Origin: CADEEN01 sp963740395
GTDB taxonomy: Bacteria; Pseudomonadota; Gammaproteobacteria; Burkholderiales; Burkholderiaceae_C
Reading direction: 5' to 3'
DNA length: 64,000 nucleotides
Assembly: GCA_963740395.1 (NCBI GenBank)
Contig: CAVUEP010000041.1
Location: forward strand, 1 to 64,000
Made by a program: the position numbers and the translations under genes. Under the pieces are notes generated by a model. The model searched no databases. It was not told where the DNA came from and saw nothing but the letters and a program-made list of their open reading frames with translations. The first letter of the stretch is position 1. Every line of letters begins with the position of its first letter. Positions 23,689 to 33,680 of this stretch are shown here, piece by piece.

Positions 23689-26600
23689 ATGGCAGCAACT
23701 CCTTCGACCGCAGTGCAGAGAATTCCCTCGGCTGGCGAACTGGCGCGGCGCCTCGCGCAGGAAACCGAAGGCGAAGTCCTGTTCGACGCCGCCTCGCGCG
23801 GCCGCTACGCCACCGACGCGTCGATCTACCAGATCATGCCGGTCGGCGTATTCGTGCCCAAGACCCAGCGCGACGTGGCCCTGGCGATCGAGATCGCGCG
23901 CGACCAGCGCGTGCCGCTGCTGCCGCGCGGTGCCGGCAGTTCGCAATGCGGCCAGACCACCGGCGCGGCGCTCGTCGTCGACACCAGCAAGCATTTGCGC
24001 CAGGTGCTGGCGTTCGACCCGGCCGCGCAGACGGTCGAGGTCGAGCCCGGCATCGTGCTCGACCACCTGAACGCCTGGCTCAAGCCGCACGGCCTGTGGT
24101 ACCCGGTGGATGTGTCGACGAGCGCGCAGGCCACGCTCGGCGGCATGGCCGGCAACAACTCCTGCGGCTCGCGCAGCATCGCCTACGGCAACATGGTGCA
24201 CAGCGTGGCCGGCATCGACGCCTGGCTGGCCGACGGCCGCCTGCTGTCCTTCGGGCCGGTGGCCGGCCTGGGCGCGGCCGAACGCGAGATCGCCGACTTC
24301 GTGCGCAATCTGGCCGACGCGCAGCGCAGCGAGATCGAAGCCCGCTGGCCCAAGGTGCTGCGCCGCGTGGCCGGCTACAGCCTGGATATCTTCCACCCGC
24401 AGAGCGAACGGCCCTACACCGACGACGGCAGCGTGAACCTGGCGCACCTGCTGGTCGGCGCCGAAGGCACGCTGGCGTTCACGCGCAGCCTCAAGCTCAA
24501 GCTCCTCCCGCTGCCGCGCGCCAAGGTGCTGGGCGTCGTGAATTTCCCGAGCTTCCACGCGGCGATGGACGCGGCGCAGCACATCGTGAAGCTCGGGCCC
24601 AGCGCCGTCGAGCTGGTCGACCGCACGATGATCGACCTCTCGCGCGCCAACCCGGCGTTCCGACCCACGATCGACGCCGCGCTGATCGGCGAGCCCGCCG
24701 CCATCCTGCTGGTCGAGTTCAGCGGCGACGACAAGGCCGCGCTGCTGCGCCAGCTGCGTGCGCCTGGTCGAGTTGATGGGCACCCGGCTGGCCTTGCCCG
24801 GCAGCGTGGTCGAGATGAGCGACGAGGCGCCGCAGAAGGCGCTGTGGGAGGTGCGCAAGGCCGGGCTGAACATCATGATGAGCCTGAAGGGCGACGGCAA
24901 GCCGGTCAGCTTCATCGAGGACTGCGCCGTGCCGCTGCAGCACCTGGCCGAGTACACCGATGCGCTGACCGAGGTCTTTGCCCGCCACGGCACGCGCGGC
25001 ACCTGGTACGCCCATGCCTCGGTCGGCACGCTGCATGTGCGGCCGATCCTGGACATGCGCCAGAGCGGACCGGCCGGGGGCGCAGCCAAGATGCGCGCCA
25101 TCGCCGACGAAGCCGCCGCGCTGGTGGCGCAAGTTCAAGGGCGCCTACAGCGGCGAGCATGGCGACGGACTCGTGCCGCGGCGAGTGGATCGGCTGGCAG
25201 TTCGGGCCGAACATCAACGAGGCGTTCCGGGCCATCAAGCACAAGCTCGATCCGGGCGGGCTGATGAACCCCGGCAAGATCATCGACCCGCCGAAGATGG
25301 ACGACGCCAGCCTGTTCCGCTTCGCGCCCGGCTACCGGACGATTGCGCTGACACCGGTGTTCGACTGGTCGGCGTGGAACGTGCAGAACGACCCGGTCAC
25401 GGAAGCCACCAGCGCCCCCGGCAGCGGCGGCGACGCGAGCGGCGGCCTGGCCAAGGCGGTCGAGATGTGCAACAACAATGGCCATTGCCGCAAGTTCGAC
25501 GCCGGCACGATGTGCCCGAGCTACCGCGTCACGCGCGACGAGCAGCATCTCACGCGCGGCCGCGCCAATACCTTGCGCCTGGCGTTGTCGGGCCAGCTCG
25601 GCGCCGACGCACTGACGGGGGACGCTGTGGCCGCCGCGCTCGACCTGTGCGTCGGCTGCAAGGGTTGCAAGCGCGACTGCCCGACCGGCGTCGACATGGC
25701 CAAGATGAAACTCGAAGTGCAGGCACAGCGTCGCCTGCGGCATGGCGTGTCGCTGCGGGACCAGCTGCTCGCGCACCTGCCGGCGTATGCGGGCCTGGCC
25801 AGCCGCGTACCCTGGCTGATGAACCTGCGCAACCGCGTGCCGCTGCTGCGACGGGCAAGCGAACGCTGGCTCGGCCTGTCGGCCGCGCGCTCGCTGCCGC
25901 GCTTCCGACGCGACACCTTCTGGCGCGGTGCCGCGGCGTTGCAGCTCGCCACGCGCGCCGAACTGCTCGAAGCCAAGCAGCCGGTGGTGCTGTTCGTCGA
26001 CACCTTCAACGGCCATCTCGAGAGCGAGAACGCGGTCGCCGCCGTGCGCGTGCTGCAGGCCGCCGGCTACACCGTGCACGCCGCGCGCGGCCTGCGCGAC
26101 GAGACCCTGTGCTGCGGGCGCACCTACCTGGCCGCGGGCATGGTCGACGAGGCCAAGGCGCGCGCGCGCCAGCTGCTCGATTCGCTGCTGCCGCTGGCGC
26201 AGCGCGGCATCGCCATCGTCGGCCTCGAGCCCTCCTGCCTGCTGACGCTGCGCGACGAGATGCTGAGCCTGGGCCTGGGCGAGGACGCGCAGCGTCGTGG
26301 CCGGCAAGGCGCTGCTGTTCGAGGAGTTTCTCGCCGGCGAAGCGAAGGCAGGCCGGTTCCGCCCCGCACTGCGCGCGGCGCGCTCGCCGATGCGCGTGCA
26401 CGGCCATTGCCACCAGAAGGCCTTCGGTGCGATGCCGCCGGTGCTCGAGGTGTTGCGCCTGATTCCCGGCGCCGAGCCGACGCTGATCGAAAGCTCCTGC
26501 TGCGGCATGGCCGGCAGCTTCGGCTACGAGGCCGCGCACCAGGCCGTCTCGATGCAGATGGCCGAATTGAGCTTGCTGCCTGCCGTGCGCGCCGCGCCCG

Positions 26601-26710
26601 AGGCGCTGATCGTCGCCGACGGCACCAGCTGCCGGCACCAGATTGCCGACGGCGCCGGCCGCGAGGCCTTGCATGTGGCGCGGGTGCTGGCCGACCATCT
26701 CACGAACTGA
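23689..26710 (+). pseudogene. FAD-linked dehydrogenase with Fe-S C-terminal half, four frameshifts
   Basis: Read across frames this is one protein of about 1,000 residues. It has an FAD_binding_4 domain (PLLPRGAGSSQCGQTTG), an FAD-oxidase C domain with EHGDGL, a double Fe-S region (CNNNGHCRKF...CVGCKGCKRDCP) and a CCG domain (CCGRTYLA, SSCCGMAGSFGYEA). This is the YdiJ / D-2-hydroxyacid dehydrogenase layout. The frame changes near 24758, 25130, 25182 and 26290, while protein similarity continues across each break. Because essential secY also carries an indel, sequence errors are at least as likely as gene decay. Called pseudogene only because no single frame spans it. Confidence 0.8.
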
Positions 26711-26740
26711 TCAGCCACCAAGTCGACAAGGAGTCACGCC

Positions 26741-27403
26741 ATGGGTGTATCGATCATCACCGGCGCCAACCGCGGCATCGGCCTGGAACTAGCGCGCCAG
26801 CTCGAGGCCCGCGGTGCGAGCGTGGTCGCGGTCTGTCGCAGGACCTCGCCCGAGCTCGACGCGCTCGGTGTGCGTGTCCAAGCCGGCATCGACGTCACCG
26901 AGCCCGCAGCCTGGGCCCTGCTCGCCGACCGACTCGCCAGGGACGACATCGACCTGCTGGTTCACAACGCCGGCATGATGGTGCCTGACTCGCTGGAGGC
27001 CGTCGACCCGATCCAGCTGCGCGCGCAATTCGAGCTCAACGCGGTGGCCCCGCTGATGCTCACCCATGCGCTCGCTGCGCGCCTGCACCAGGGCTCCAAA
27101 GTCGCGCTGATCACGAGCCGCATGGGATCGATCGCAGACAACGGTTCGGGCGGCTATTACGGCTACCGCATGAGCAAGGCGGCGTTGAACGCGGCGGGCG
27201 TCAGTCTGGCCCATGACCTCAAGCCACGCGGCATCGCCGTGGTGATGCTGCACCCGGGCGCCGTGCGCACCGAGATGACCCGCGGCCACGGCATGATCGA
27301 TGCCGACGAGGCCGTGCGCGGGCTGCTGCAACGCATCGACGCACTGACATTGGAAACCAGCGGCCGCTTCCTGCACCAGAACGGCGAAGCTCTGCCCTGG
27401 TGA
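26741..27403 (+). CDS. Short-chain dehydrogenase/reductase
   Basis: A classical SDR of 220 residues with the cofactor motif TGANRGIG at residues 7-14, NAG near residue 76, the catalytic Ser in TSRMGS, and Tyr-x3-Lys in YGYRMSK near residue 146. Substrate unknown. A GGAG ribosome site lies just before the ATG (AAGGAGTCACGCC). It follows the FAD/Fe-S gene by 30 bases and may share its transcript. Confidence 0.9.
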   Translation: MGVSIITGANRGIGLELARQLEARGASVVAVCRRTSPELDALGVRVQAGIDVTEPAAWALLADRLARDDIDLLVHNAGMMVPDSLEAVDPIQLRAQFELNAVAPLMLTHALAARLHQGSKVALITSRMGSIADNGSGGYYGYRMSKAALNAAGVSLAHDLKPRGIAVVMLHPGAVRTEMTRGHGMIDADEAVRGLLQRIDALTLETSGRFLHQNGEALPW

Positions 27404-27535
27404 GGCGACGGCTGGCCCACGCGGCGTGCCGGCGGCGCGTCGACGGCGGCCCCCTGGACGCGGTGGCGCTGACGCGCCACAAACCTCAAGTCAGGGGATG
27501 CATGTGCGTCGGTGCCGGCGCAGCATGGTTTCACC

Positions 27536-28423
27536 ATGAACGCGATCGCTGCCCCCACCCGCCACATGCGCTGGCTGTTGCGCGGCAGTTTGGCGGCCGT
27601 GGCGGCACTGATGGCCAGTGTCAACCTCGAAGCGCAGCAGCGCCGCTGGATCTTCCAGCCGGAAGGCCCGCGCACCGACCAGGCCGGCGTTCAGCTGACC
27701 GGTCTGCGCGATCAGTGGGTCGAGTTCAGCTCCGAGGCGACCGGCACGCCGGTCCGGCTGCACGGCCTGTGGCTGGCGCAGCCCCAGGCTGACGCCCCGG
27801 TCATGCTTTACCTGCACGGCGCGGGCTGGGACCTGAGCGGCAGCCTGCAGCGCATGCAGCATCTGCACGCACTGGGCTTTGCCGTGCTGGGAATCGACTA
27901 CCGCGGTTTCGGCCGCAGCACCGGGGCCCTGCCGTCCGAATGCATGGTCTGCGAAGACGCGCGCGCGGCGTGGCTGTGGCTGGCGCAGCGCCATCCGCAG
28001 GCACGCCGCTACCTGTACGGCCACTCGCTCGGTGGCGCCATCGCAGTGCACCTGGCGGCGCAAGTCGACGACGCTGCCGGCGTGGTGCTGGAGGGCACGT
28101 TCACGTCGATCCCCGCAGTGTTCGGCACCCTGCGCTGGGGCTGGCTGCCGCTGGTGCCCTTGATCACGCAGCGCTTCGATGCCGCGCGACACATGCCGCA
28201 GGTGCGCGCGCCGTTGCTGGTGGTCCATGGCAGCGACGACGAGCTGATTCCGCCCGCGCTGGGTCGCGCGCTGTTCGAGCGCGCCACGGCGCCCAAGCGC
28301 TTCCTGCTGGTGCAGGGCGGGTCGCATCACGACACCCATGTCGTCGGGCAAGCCCAACTGCGCAGCGCGGTGCGCGAACACTTCGGCCTGCCGGACGCCG
28401 GCGACACGCACGCCGGGGTGTGA
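27536..28423 (+). CDS. Alpha/beta hydrolase with N-terminal membrane anchor
   Basis: A protein of about 295 residues, starting MNAIAAPTRHMR, with an N-terminal hydrophobic segment (LRGSLAAVAALMASV). The hydrolase motifs are the oxyanion-hole region YLHGAGWDLSG, the nucleophile elbow YGHSLGGAIA with Ser as nucleophile, an acidic residue in GSDDELIP, and the final His in GGSHHDTH. It resembles the FrsA/YfhR-like BEM46 group of periplasmic or membrane-facing serine hydrolases. Substrate unknown. Confidence 0.85.
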   Translation: MNAIAAPTRHMRWLLRGSLAAVAALMASVNLEAQQRRWIFQPEGPRTDQAGVQLTGLRDQWVEFSSEATGTPVRLHGLWLAQPQADAPVMLYLHGAGWDLSGSLQRMQHLHALGFAVLGIDYRGFGRSTGALPSECMVCEDARAAWLWLAQRHPQARRYLYGHSLGGAIAVHLAAQVDDAAGVVLEGTFTSIPAVFGTLRWGWLPLVPLITQRFDAARHMPQVRAPLLVVHGSDDELIPPALGRALFERATAPKRFLLVQGGSHHDTHVVGQAQLRSAVREHFGLPDAGDTHAGV

Positions 28424-28438
28424 CGCGGCGCGAACGCG

Positions 28439-29098
28439 TCAGCGCTTGCGAGCCAGCGTCAGGCCGTCGCCGACGGTCAGCAATGTCAAGTCGATGCGCT
28501 CGTCGCGGTGCAGCTTGGCGTTGAGCTGCTGCAGCGCGGCCGTGTCGGCGCTCTTGGCCGGCCGCGCGACCGCGCCGCTCCACAACATGTTGTCCAGCGC
28601 GATCAGACCGCCCGTGCGCAGCAGCTTGAGGCAGCGCTCGTAGTAGGGGTCGTAGTTCGCCTTGTCGGCATCGATGAAGGCGAAGTCGTAGCTGCCGGCC
28701 TCGCCCTCGGCCAGCCGCGCGTCGAGCGTCTGCAATGCGGGCGCGATGACAAGGTCGATCTTGTGCTCGACGCCGGCCTGCCGCCAGAACGGCCGGCCGA
28801 TGCGGGTGTACTCGTCGCTGACGTCGCAGGCCAGCATGCGGCCGTCGTCGGGCAGTGCCAGCGCCACGGCGAGCGCACTGTAGCCGGTGAAGGTGCCGAC
28901 CTCGATCGTGCGCCGCGCGCCCAGCAGCTTGATCAGCAGCGCCATGAACTGACCCTGGTCAGGCGAGATCTGCATGCCGGCATGCGGATGGGTGCGCGTC
29001 GCTTCGCGCAGCGCGCTCTGCGCCGGATGCTCGCGCACCGAATGGTCGAGCACATACTGGAACAGCTGGTCGTCGATCTGGAGCGTGCGCAGGGTCAT
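28439..29098 (-). CDS. Class I SAM-dependent O-methyltransferase
   Basis: A protein of 219 residues of the caffeoyl-CoA/catechol O-methyltransferase family. It has the SAM-binding motif IEVGTFTGYSALAVALALP, an acidic residue binding the ribose in LACDVS, and the metal-binding DADK motif (FAFIDADKANYDPYYE) with a later DNMLWSG. The enzyme methylates hydroxyl groups of phenolic or catechol substrates with a divalent metal. It converges on the hydrolase gene, leaving a 15-base gap. Confidence 0.9.
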   Translation of the reverse strand: MTLRTLQIDDQLFQYVLDHSVREHPAQSALREATRTHPHAGMQISPDQGQFMALLIKLLGARRTIEVGTFTGYSALAVALALPDDGRMLACDVSDEYTRIGRPFWRQAGVEHKIDLVIAPALQTLDARLAEGEAGSYDFAFIDADKANYDPYYERCLKLLRTGGLIALDNMLWSGAVARPAKSADTAALQQLNAKLHRDERIDLTLLTVGDGLTLARKR

Positions 29099-29155
29099 GG
29101 CGGAGCCTCAGGCAAGGCCGGATTGTGCGTTGCTCGGGCGTGCCGTGCGACGCGG

Positions 29156-29566
29156 TCAGCCGGCCTCGCCAACCAGCGTGGCGATTGCGGCGCCGACAGC
29201 GAGGTCGTCCTCGGTGCCAAAGCCGTGGTGCCGCAGATCACCGCGGCGGTCGATCAGGATCAGGGTCGGCGTGCCCCGCATGTCATAGACCTGCATCGTG
29301 GTCGGGATCGACTCCCGCGGGTCTGTAGCTGTGTCGTCCACGCCGACCGGAAACGCGATCCGGTACTCGTGCAGAAACGCCTGCAGCGACACCGGCGTCA
29401 TCGCCGCATGGTGCTCGAACACCGTGTGCAGGCCGATGACGGCCACGTCCTGCGCTGAAAAGGTGGCATGGATGCGCTGCGCCTGCGGCAGCCCGTGGTG
29501 CACACAGGCCGGGCAGAGCATCTGGAAGGCGTGCAGCACGACGACCCGGCCGCGCAGGTCGGTCAA
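29156..29566 (-). CDS. TlpA/AhpC-like thioredoxin-fold protein, 5' end uncertain
   Basis: A protein of 136 residues from a TTG codon, with the thioredoxin-like redox motif CPACV (FQMLCPACVHHG) and the cis-Pro region RGTPTLILIDRRG. The family passes reducing equivalents to periplasmic thiols or acts in peroxide metabolism; no signal peptide is visible. Upstream in the same frame lies a plausible N-terminus (FGLDAPGQPAPPWTTREWF). The nearest ATG, near 29652, is reachable only with a one-base frameshift. The adjacent P460 gene is also frameshifted, so local sequence errors are likely. Confidence 0.72.
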   Translation of the reverse strand: MTDLRGRVVVLHAFQMLCPACVHHGLPQAQRIHATFSAQDVAVIGLHTVFEHHAAMTPVSLQAFLHEYRIAFPVGVDDTATDPRESIPTTMQVYDMRGTPTLILIDRRGDLRHHGFGTEDDLAVGAAIATLVGEAG

Positions 29567-29689
29567 CTGCAGCGCACGCTCGCTGTTGAACCATTCGCGC
29601 GTCGTCCACGGCGGCGCCGGCTGGCCGGGCGCGTCGAGGCCGAAACGTCGCGGTTCATCGGCTCGGTCTGCGCCGGGGCACGCTCGCGC

Positions 29690-30176
29690 TCACTTGCGCC
29701 TGAACGAGAGAAGACGAAGTCCTTGGCCTTCTGCGGGCGTGGCACTGGAAGCAGGCCGTCGCGGCGTTCTTGCCGACCGCGCGCTCGGTCTTCGAGTCGC
29801 CCTTGAAGCCTTCGAAGCCCCAGCCGCCGGTGTCCTTGTACTTGCGGCCGTCCTTGTGCATCACACCGAGCACCTTGCGCGCCCCCTCCTGCACGGCGTT
29901 GCCGCGGCGTCGGCTTCGAGCAGGTCGAAGACGATCACCGAGCCGTCGGCGAAACTTTCCGCTTCTGTAGCCCTGCTCGGCCTTCTTGTTGGCATACAGG
30001 TGATGGATGCCGCCGAAGGCGTCGTACAGCGGATGACCCTGATTGATGACCATGCTCTTGACATGCGTCCACTGTCGGTAGCCCTCGGGATAGGGCAACG
30101 GGCGGCGGATCGGCGGCGAACAGCGACAGGGCTTGTTGAAAGCGCGGCAGGCGAGAACGAGCAGATTTCGCATCAT
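29690..30176 (-). pseudogene. Cytochrome P460-like protein, multiple frameshifts
   Basis: Joined across frames, the protein reads LPYPEGYRQWTHVKSMVIN, GIHHLYANKKAEQGYRSGKF, ADGSVIVFDLLEAD, KVLGVMHKDGRKYKDTGGWG, then CFQCHA and QKAKDFVFS. This is the cytochrome P460 family, with CxxCH and the lysine region that can cross-link the heme. P460 oxidises hydroxylamine, or can act on NO. A signal peptide starts MMRNLLVLAC at 30176 but also breaks frame. At least five frame changes occur within 487 bases, far denser than elsewhere. Either a decaying gene or a poorly resolved stretch of sequence. Confidence 0.72.
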
Positions 30177-30322
30177 GGGCACTCCTACAATTCGGGCTGC
30201 GGTGCCGCACATTCCAGCATGGGACGCAACGCGTGAAAAGCAGGCACGAAACGGTGACCCGGCCACTTTTTGGTGTCGATTGATGAGCACTGCCAAGACA
30301 ATCTAGCCCGCCGCCACCGAGT

Positions 30323-30610
30323 GTGTCGCGCATGGTCGAGGACATCGTCGGCTGCAAGTGGTCGCTGGCCGTGCTCGGTACCGTGCGTGGCGGCGTATGC
30401 CGTCCAGGCGCGATGGAGCACGCCATCGATGGCTTGTCGAAGAAGGTGCTCAGCGAACGCTTAAGCAAGCTCGTTCGCTTCGGTATTCTCGAGAAGCACG
30501 CCTACGCAGAGATGCCGCCGCGGGTCGAGTACAAATTGACATCGTTCGGCGACAAGTTCTGCGGCTTGCTGGACGGCATCGATGCGCTCCAGCGCGACAT
30601 CGATTCCTGA
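30323..30610 (+). CDS. HxlR-family transcriptional regulator
   Basis: A winged-helix protein of 95 residues beginning at GTG with MSRMVEDIVGCKWSLAVL, the HxlR opening with its conserved Cys-Lys-Trp. It continues with the helix DGLSKKVLSERLSKLVRFGIL and the wing PPRVEYKLTSFG. HxlR proteins sense small electrophiles or oxidants and regulate neighbouring genes. It is divergent from the P460-like gene across a 146-base gap, so P460 may have been its target (inference). Confidence 0.87.
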   Translation: MSRMVEDIVGCKWSLAVLGTVRGGVCRPGAMEHAIDGLSKKVLSERLSKLVRFGILEKHAYAEMPPRVEYKLTSFGDKFCGLLDGIDALQRDIDS

Positions 30611-30702
30611 CCGGCTCACCCGCGCGTCGTCGAGTGCGCCTCGGTAGCGGCGTGAGGCAACGCTCGACTTGACAGCAACGCTGCGTCAGCAGCGCGGACC
30701 CA

Positions 30703-33579
30703 TCACCCGCATTGCCCCACGTAGCCGCAGGCGGTGCAGAAGTCGCAGCCATCCTTGTGGATCACGCTGGCGTTGCCACACTCGGGGCAAGGGCGCCCGG
30801 CCTGCAGCACGCTCGGCTGCCCCGGTCGCGGCGCATCGAGCACGCCCATCTCGCGCAGCGGGAAACCGTCCTCGTCGAGTACGCCGAGCATGGCATAGCG
30901 GTGGATCACGAGCCGCGCCAGGTAGGCCACCGTCGAGGGCCAGACCTGTTGGCGCCGCTGGCCTGCAGGCAGGCCGGGCACGAAAGCCATGAAGTGTCCG
31001 AGCGGTTCGGCGTAGTTGAGCAGCTTGCGCAACTTCATCCCGATCCAGGCCGGGTCGATCACGCGCATGTCCAGCGACAACAGGCGCGCCAGGCCGTCCA
31101 GCGCGCGCGGATAGTTGCCGGCCAGCGCGAGCGCACAGGGCCGCGTCACGCTCATGCCGTCGGGACCCGGCAACGTGACCTCTTTCAATGTCACAGTGAA
31201 GGCCTCGCCGCTGGCGGGGTTGTCGATGTCGACGGCCCAGGCCAGCGTGCCCGACGGGTCGGTGTGCGGCTCGTCGCGCGCGAACAGCGCATCCATCACC
31301 GGCGTGGCACGCCCGGGCGGCGGCGGCAGGGTCCCGAGTTGCTCGCAGCGCCAGCGGATCACGGCGGCCGTGGCCGCGACGACGCCGGGGAAGGGACGCT
31401 GCTCGCCATGCGGCGGGAATGGCATCTCGAACGGACGCTCTTCGGCCACGGTGGCCAGCGCATCCAGCTTCAACTGCAGCCACGCGGCGTCGTTGGTGCG
31501 CAGGTCCATCGACAGCGTCTTGGCCAAGGCGCCCAGGCCGCGCGGCTGCTCGGCCCCGTTGACCCAGACCTCGAACGGCTGCACACCGCGGCGGTCGTCT
31601 TCGCGCGGCACGTCGCCGACGAACAGGGCGAACGAGCCGAACGGATGCTCGATCATGTAGGCCCAGGCCGCGTTGCCCGCGGGCAGGTCGGGCCGACCCG
31701 GCCAGCGCAGCGAGGCCAGCACCGGCACGGCCGGCGCCTCGAGCGCCAGGCGCCGGTTCGGGTCGCTCACCTGCAGCGGTGCGGGCTGCGTGGACAGCAC
31801 GCTGCCGAGCACTGCGTTGGGGCGATAGGTGGCCAGCCCCTTGAGGCCGAGCGTCCAGGCCTGGTGGTAGAGCTGCTCGAAGTCGGCGTAGGGGTAGTCC
31901 ACCGGCACGTTGACGGTCTTGCTGATCGCCGTGTCGATGAACGGCGCCACCGCGGCGACCATCTCGGCATGAGCCTGCGCGCTCATCTCCAGCGCGGTGA
32001 CGAAGGCCGAGGTCAGCGGTGCATCCGCGCCCTTGAGATGCTTGTACAAGCGCCAGGCGTGGTCTTCGACGAGATGCTCGGCAAAGCTGCCATCGGGCTG
32101 GCGCTTCTTGCGCACATAGGTCCAGCTGAACGGCGGCTCGATGCCGTTGCTGGCGTTGTCGGCAAAGGCCAGGCTGATGGTGCCGGTGGGCGCGATCGAC
32201 AACAGGTGCGAATTGCGGATGCCGTGCTCGCGGATGCGATCCTTCAGGGCCTGTGGCAGGCGCGAGGCGAAGCTGCCCCGCTTCAGGTACAGGTTGGCGT
32301 TGAACAACGGGAAGGCGCCGCGCTCGATCGCCAGATCGACCGAGGCGTCGTAGGCCGCGTCGCGCATGCACTCGGCGATGCGCCGTGCCATGACGCGCGC
32401 CGCTTCGGAGTCGTAGCGCAGGCCCAGCATCACGAGCGCATCACCCAAGCCGGTGAACCCGAGGCCGACGCGTCTCTTGGCGGCCGCCTCGTCGCGCTGC
32501 TGCGGCAGCGGCCACATCGTCACGTCGAGCACGTTGTCGAGCATGCGTACGGCCATGCGCACCAGCGCGGAGAAACCCACCTCGTCAAAGCTCGCGTCGG
32601 CCTCGAACGCCCGCTGCACGAAGCGCGTCAGGTTGATCGAGCCCAGGCAGCAACAGCCGTAGGCCGGCAGGGGCTGCTCGCCGCACGGGTTGGTGGCGCT
32701 GATGTCTTCGCAGTAGGCGAGGTTGTTGTCGCGGTTGATGGTGTCGAGAAACAGCACCCCAGGCTCGGCATGGTCGTAGGTGGCGTGCATGACCTGCGCC
32801 CACAATTCGCGCGCCGGCAGCTTGCGGTAGACCCATTGACCGTCGCCGCGCTGATAGGCCCCGGCGGCCTTCTGTGCCGTGCCCGGCTCGGCACGGTGGA
32901 CCAGCTCGACATCGCCGGCGTCGTGTACCGCCTGCATGAAGGCGTCACTGACGCCGACCGAAATGTTGAAGTTCTTCAGGTCGCCGCGGTCCTTGGCATG
33001 GATGAATTCCTCGATGTCGGGGTGGTCGCAACGCAGCACGCCCATCTGTGCACCCCGCCGCGCGCCGGCGGATTCCACGGTTTCGCAAGAGCGATCGAAG
33101 ACGCGCATATAGCTCACCGGGCCCGAGGCAGAGCTGTGCGTCGCACCAACCCAGGCCCCACGCGGGCGGATGCGCGAGAAGTCGTAGCCCACACCGCCGC
33201 CACGGCGCATGGTCTCGGCGGCTTCGGCCAGGGCGGTGTAAATGCCGGGGTGGCCGTCGTCGAGCTGGCTGATCGAGTCGCCGATCGGCTGCACAAAACA
33301 GTTGATCAGCGTCGCGGCCAAGCCCGCACCCGCAGCCGACTGTATGCGGCCGGCCGGGATGAAGCCCTGATCCAGCGCCTGCGCATAGCGCTCGGCCCAT
33401 TGCGTCTGCTGCTCGGCCGCTTCGGGCCCGGCCAGGGCCACGGCCACGCGGCGGTACACGGCGTCGACGGTTTGCTCGTCGCCCTTGGCGTACTTCTCGC
33501 GCAGCACCTCCGCACTGATGGCCTGGGGCGGCAAGGCCAGCGCAGCCGCGGCGCCTTTGTTGGGGGTCTTGAGGGTCAA
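30703..33579 (-). CDS. nrdJ: Adenosylcobalamin-dependent ribonucleotide reductase (class II)
   Basis: A protein of 958 residues, full length. It contains LINCFVQPIGDSISQ, the glycine-rich GGGVGYDFSRIRPRG, the active-site NPCGEQPLPAYGCCCLGS, and a C-terminal zinc-ribbon-like tail (CPECGNASVIHKDGCDFCTACG). NrdJ makes deoxyribonucleotides without needing oxygen, using vitamin B12. The start appears to be TTG at 33579. It lies downstream of nnrS on the same strand, with an FNR-like box in the 101-base gap, which suits induction at low oxygen. Confidence 0.95.
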   Translation of the reverse strand: MTLKTPNKGAAAALALPPQAISAEVLREKYAKGDEQTVDAVYRRVAVALAGPEAAEQQTQWAERYAQALDQGFIPAGRIQSAAGAGLAATLINCFVQPIGDSISQLDDGHPGIYTALAEAAETMRRGGGVGYDFSRIRPRGAWVGATHSSASGPVSYMRVFDRSCETVESAGARRGAQMGVLRCDHPDIEEFIHAKDRGDLKNFNISVGVSDAFMQAVHDAGDVELVHRAEPGTAQKAAGAYQRGDGQWVYRKLPARELWAQVMHATYDHAEPGVLFLDTINRDNNLAYCEDISATNPCGEQPLPAYGCCCLGSINLTRFVQRAFEADASFDEVGFSALVRMAVRMLDNVLDVTMWPLPQQRDEAAAKRRVGLGFTGLGDALVMLGLRYDSEAARVMARRIAECMRDAAYDASVDLAIERGAFPLFNANLYLKRGSFASRLPQALKDRIREHGIRNSHLLSIAPTGTISLAFADNASNGIEPPFSWTYVRKKRQPDGSFAEHLVEDHAWRLYKHLKGADAPLTSAFVTALEMSAQAHAEMVAAVAPFIDTAISKTVNVPVDYPYADFEQLYHQAWTLGLKGLATYRPNAVLGSVLSTQPAPLQVSDPNRRLALEAPAVPVLASLRWPGRPDLPAGNAAWAYMIEHPFGSFALFVGDVPREDDRRGVQPFEVWVNGAEQPRGLGALAKTLSMDLRTNDAAWLQLKLDALATVAEERPFEMPFPPHGEQRPFPGVVAATAAVIRWRCEQLGTLPPPPGRATPVMDALFARDEPHTDPSGTLAWAVDIDNPASGEAFTVTLKEVTLPGPDGMSVTRPCALALAGNYPRALDGLARLLSLDMRVIDPAWIGMKLRKLLNYAEPLGHFMAFVPGLPAGQRRQQVWPSTVAYLARLVIHRYAMLGVLDEDGFPLREMGVLDAPRPGQPSVLQAGRPCPECGNASVIHKDGCDFCTACGYVGQCG

Positions 33580-33608
33580 GGTAGGGATCCGGTTAGCGAC
33601 AGGTTCAC

Positions 33609-33651
33609 ATCATCCACGCTGCGCCGCGTGTGGGAAATTGATCCACTTTAA
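33609..33651 (-). promoter_or_regulatory. Possible FNR-like box promoter of nrdJ
   Basis: Plus-strand TTGATCCACTTTAA (33638-33651) carries one perfect TTGAT half and a weaker second half. On the minus strand GATGAT (33609-33614) lies with its centre 33 bases away, close to class II spacing, about 30 bases before the nrdJ start. Confidence 0.35.
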
Positions 33652-33680
33652 GGGGAGGGGTTTCAGATCAACCCGCGGGC

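Noticed and set aside
33580..33680. Cobalamin riboswitch before nrdJ
   Set aside because: The gap is only 101 bases and lacks a recognisable B12-box sequence; only a short CACGC/GCGTG hairpin and an FNR-like box are visible.
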